Positions 16,284 to 17,888 of a stretch of 17,888 bases of DNA are shown here, in pieces. The stretch covers positions 1 through 17,888 of the forward strand of contig JALXCS010000020.1 in NCBI GenBank assembly GCA_026990815.1, in the 5' to 3' direction. Within the stretch, counting starts at the first letter, position 1. Each line of letters starts with the position of its first letter. The position numbers and the translations under genes were made by a program. The stretch comes from Methylomonas sp. (GTDB taxonomy: Bacteria > Pseudomonadota > Gammaproteobacteria > Methylococcales > Methylomonadaceae). The notes under the pieces were generated by a model, which did no database searches, was not told the origin of the DNA, and was given only the letters and a program-made list of their open reading frames with translations.

Positions 16284-17651
16284 TTAGGAGATCAAAGTAT
16301 AGCGGATGATTGAGAAAAGTTTTGTTAACGAGGTAGCAGGATGGATTGATGCAGATTCATTATTTATAAATATGGTTTTATTACCAAGCCAGGATAACGC
16401 GGGAATAATCTGATAGTCAGATTGAAGGACAGCATCATATTTATTATATTGTTGAACATATTTAATCCATCGGACCAATCGCCAAGTTGAGACTTTTATA
16501 GTTTTTGCGCGAGGGATGGAATTACTTGGAGAGCCTGGTATGCGTAAATAATCAATTTTGATATCGGAACTTGATATTGCGAACAAAGCAAGTGGTTTTT
16601 GGATGTTGGTTTTGTATAAATTAATAGTTGATGGTACCAGGAGAGTTTTGATGGCTGGATCGGAAAGAATATCTGCAATTGGCCGATTCTGAGCCACGTT
16701 AATTTCTGCCTTACCTTTTTTTTGTTTACGGTAGTCCCGTATTGCTTGAATATGCAAGAGGGCTAAATCATTTTTGCCGATTATCGATAAATAGATAGCC
16801 TTCATTTTGATCCAGAAAATTTTCTTTTTTACTGTTTCAAAAGTGCTGTGCTTTTCGAGTAGATAGAGAATGTTTCTATTGTCGTAATACAATATCCAGG
16901 TTGGGATTTTTGCATGAGCTGACAGGTGCCAGATGACTGATTGAGAAGATACAAGTACCCGGTAACCAAGTTCACTAATTCGTAGACACCATTCAACATC
17001 ATCAAAATGAATAAAATAATCATCCCACAGGCCGGCTTCTCTGGCGACAGATGTTTTTATTAATAATGAAGCAGCAGCAACATAATCGACATCCTGGTAT
17101 TTTGGGCAATCAGACAGTTTTTTGGATAAATCAATTTTGCTTTTAATTAATTGCTTGATTTTTTTCTTTTTAAGTTTTGGTATTTTTTTCAGATGACGAT
17201 GTAGATTCAGTTCTCCACGGAAGAGATCAACAAAGGCTCCCATTTCATTGATTCTCCATGGAAAATCAAGTTGCATCATGGTTGAGCCACAGATTGCAGC
17301 ATCTTGTTCTTTTTCAAGTGTTTGGATTAAATAGAATAAAGTTTGATTGTGGACGACGACATCATTATCCAGTAGCCATAGATAATCAAAAGTATTTTCT
17401 TGTTGTTCAAGCGCCCATGAGATTCCAGAGTTGAATCCTCCTGTTCCACCCAGATTTTCTTTGTTTTCGATAAGTTGAATATTTGGAAATTTTTCTTTCA
17501 AGGTGATGACTGTGTCATCAGTACTGGCATTATCAACGACCAGAATACTGAATTGGGTTTGGTCAAAATCCATTTGATAAATGGAGTCAAGTAGTTGAAC
17601 TACATATTTTTTTTTGTTCCAGGTGACTATGATAATAAGAACTTTTTTCAT
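16284..17651 (-). CDS. GT2-family glycosyltransferase with C-terminal extension
   Basis: This is a 455-residue inverting GT-A transferase of the WbbL/GlfT2-like GT2 group. The nucleotide-sugar site is shown by VLIIIVTWNKKKYV (4-17) and VVDNASTDDT (38-47). The acceptor-side loop is NLGGTGGFNSGI (66-77), the metal-binding motif is WLLDNDVVV (92-100, D95 and D97), and the likely catalytic base region is FDDVEWCLRISELGYR (216-231). H242 in IWHLSAH fits the late conserved histidine. From about 320 to the end an extra segment of about 135 residues does not match the core family; it contains SDYQIIPALSWLGNKTIF (411-428). No signal peptide is present, so it probably works at the inner face of the membrane on a lipid-linked or polymer acceptor. 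Its ATG overlaps the stop of the upstream gene (ATGA), indicating translational coupling. The next gene starts 23 bp downstream. The donor sugar cannot be assigned. Confidence 0.9.
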   Translation of the reverse strand: MKKVLIIIVTWNKKKYVVQLLDSIYQMDFDQTQFSILVVDNASTDDTVITLKEKFPNIQLIENKENLGGTGGFNSGISWALEQQENTFDYLWLLDNDVVVHNQTLFYLIQTLEKEQDAAICGSTMMQLDFPWRINEMGAFVDLFRGELNLHRHLKKIPKLKKKKIKQLIKSKIDLSKKLSDCPKYQDVDYVAAASLLIKTSVAREAGLWDDYFIHFDDVEWCLRISELGYRVLVSSQSVIWHLSAHAKIPTWILYYDNRNILYLLEKHSTFETVKKKIFWIKMKAIYLSIIGKNDLALLHIQAIRDYRKQKKGKAEINVAQNRPIADILSDPAIKTLLVPSTINLYKTNIQKPLALFAISSSDIKIDYLRIPGSPSNSIPRAKTIKVSTWRLVRWIKYVQQYNKYDAVLQSDYQIIPALSWLGNKTIFINNESASIHPATSLTKLFSIIRYTLIS

Positions 17652-17888
17652 GTTTTTTTGAATATCCGGTGAAAAATACTGTTATGTTGAAAAAAAGCCG
17701 AAAATTGTTTTTGTAGTTCTTTATCGAGAGGTGTTTTGTGTACAGGAGCTTGAATTCCTTCAAAAACCCCTTTCAGATAAGCATCAAACCTACCTAATCG
17801 AGTACAGTTGAAAAAACCAATAACAATTCTTGAAAAAATAAGATAAGAAGCGAGTGGTTTTGGATAGTATTGGCGAATTAACCAGAGG
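17648..17888 (-). CDS. C-terminal end of a probable GT2 glycosyltransferase (cut by window edge)
   Basis: An open frame enters from the right edge and gives 79 residues before a TGA at 17648-17650. It begins LWLIRQYYPKPLASYLIF and continues with IVIGFFNCTRLGRFDAYLKGVFEGI. This hydrophobic and basic tail, ending in a segment of the form YLKGVFEGI, resembles the C-terminal region that follows the catalytic domain in rhamnosyltransferase-type GT2 proteins. The stop overlaps the start codon of the next gene by 4 bp, which supports it as a real, coupled gene. The catalytic domain lies outside the window, so the family call is only moderate. Confidence 0.65.
   Translation of the reverse strand, partial: LWLIRQYYPKPLASYLIFSRIVIGFFNCTRLGRFDAYLKGVFEGIQAPVHKTPLDKELQKQFSAFFQHNSIFHRIFKKT

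Overview
The window is an AT-rich bacterial segment, and every gene I can support lies on the minus strand. It is best read from the right-hand end (17888) towards position 1. The flagellins, a sigma-28-type and a sigma-54-type promoter in front of them, and the overall gene style suggest a motile, polarly flagellated gammaproteobacterium. That placement is an inference; no rRNA, tRNA or other taxonomic marker gene is present.

Right part (about 11046-17888) looks like the end of a surface-polysaccharide or exopolysaccharide operon. In order of transcription it holds the C-terminal end of a glycosyltransferase cut by the window edge; a complete GT2 glycosyltransferase (4-bp ATGA overlap); a large secreted protein with a CBM9-like domain, an FN3-like domain, a clan GH-A (GH5-like) catalytic barrel and two C-terminal tandem repeats; and a membrane-anchored or secreted right-handed parallel beta-helix protein whose start overlaps the hydrolase gene. 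Cytoplasmic sugar transferases next to an exported hydrolase and an exported beta-helix protein is a common layout for making, trimming or modifying an extracellular polysaccharide.

The middle (10597-11045) is a 449-bp non-coding gap. It holds a 162-bp imperfect fold-back element with 22-bp terminal inverted repeats (19 of 22 positions match), which looks like a dispersed miniature element or a structured 3' RNA. It separates the polysaccharide genes from the flagellin-side genes.

Left part (4-10596) looks like a flagellin locus with a glycosylation module. An 828-residue protein (methyltransferase, CgeB-like glycosyltransferase, methyltransferase) is followed by a 2011-residue multimodular protein (GT-A transferase, FkbM-type methyltransferase, TPR, three GT2-like domains, GT4-like domain). 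Two short paralogous flagellins of 281 residues each come next. The first flagellin has a good sigma-54-like promoter and the second a good sigma-28-like promoter, so the two filament proteins may be made at different times. The simplest combined model is that the two giant proteins build and methylate a glycan attached to the flagellins. This rests on gene position and domain content and is not shown by the sequence.
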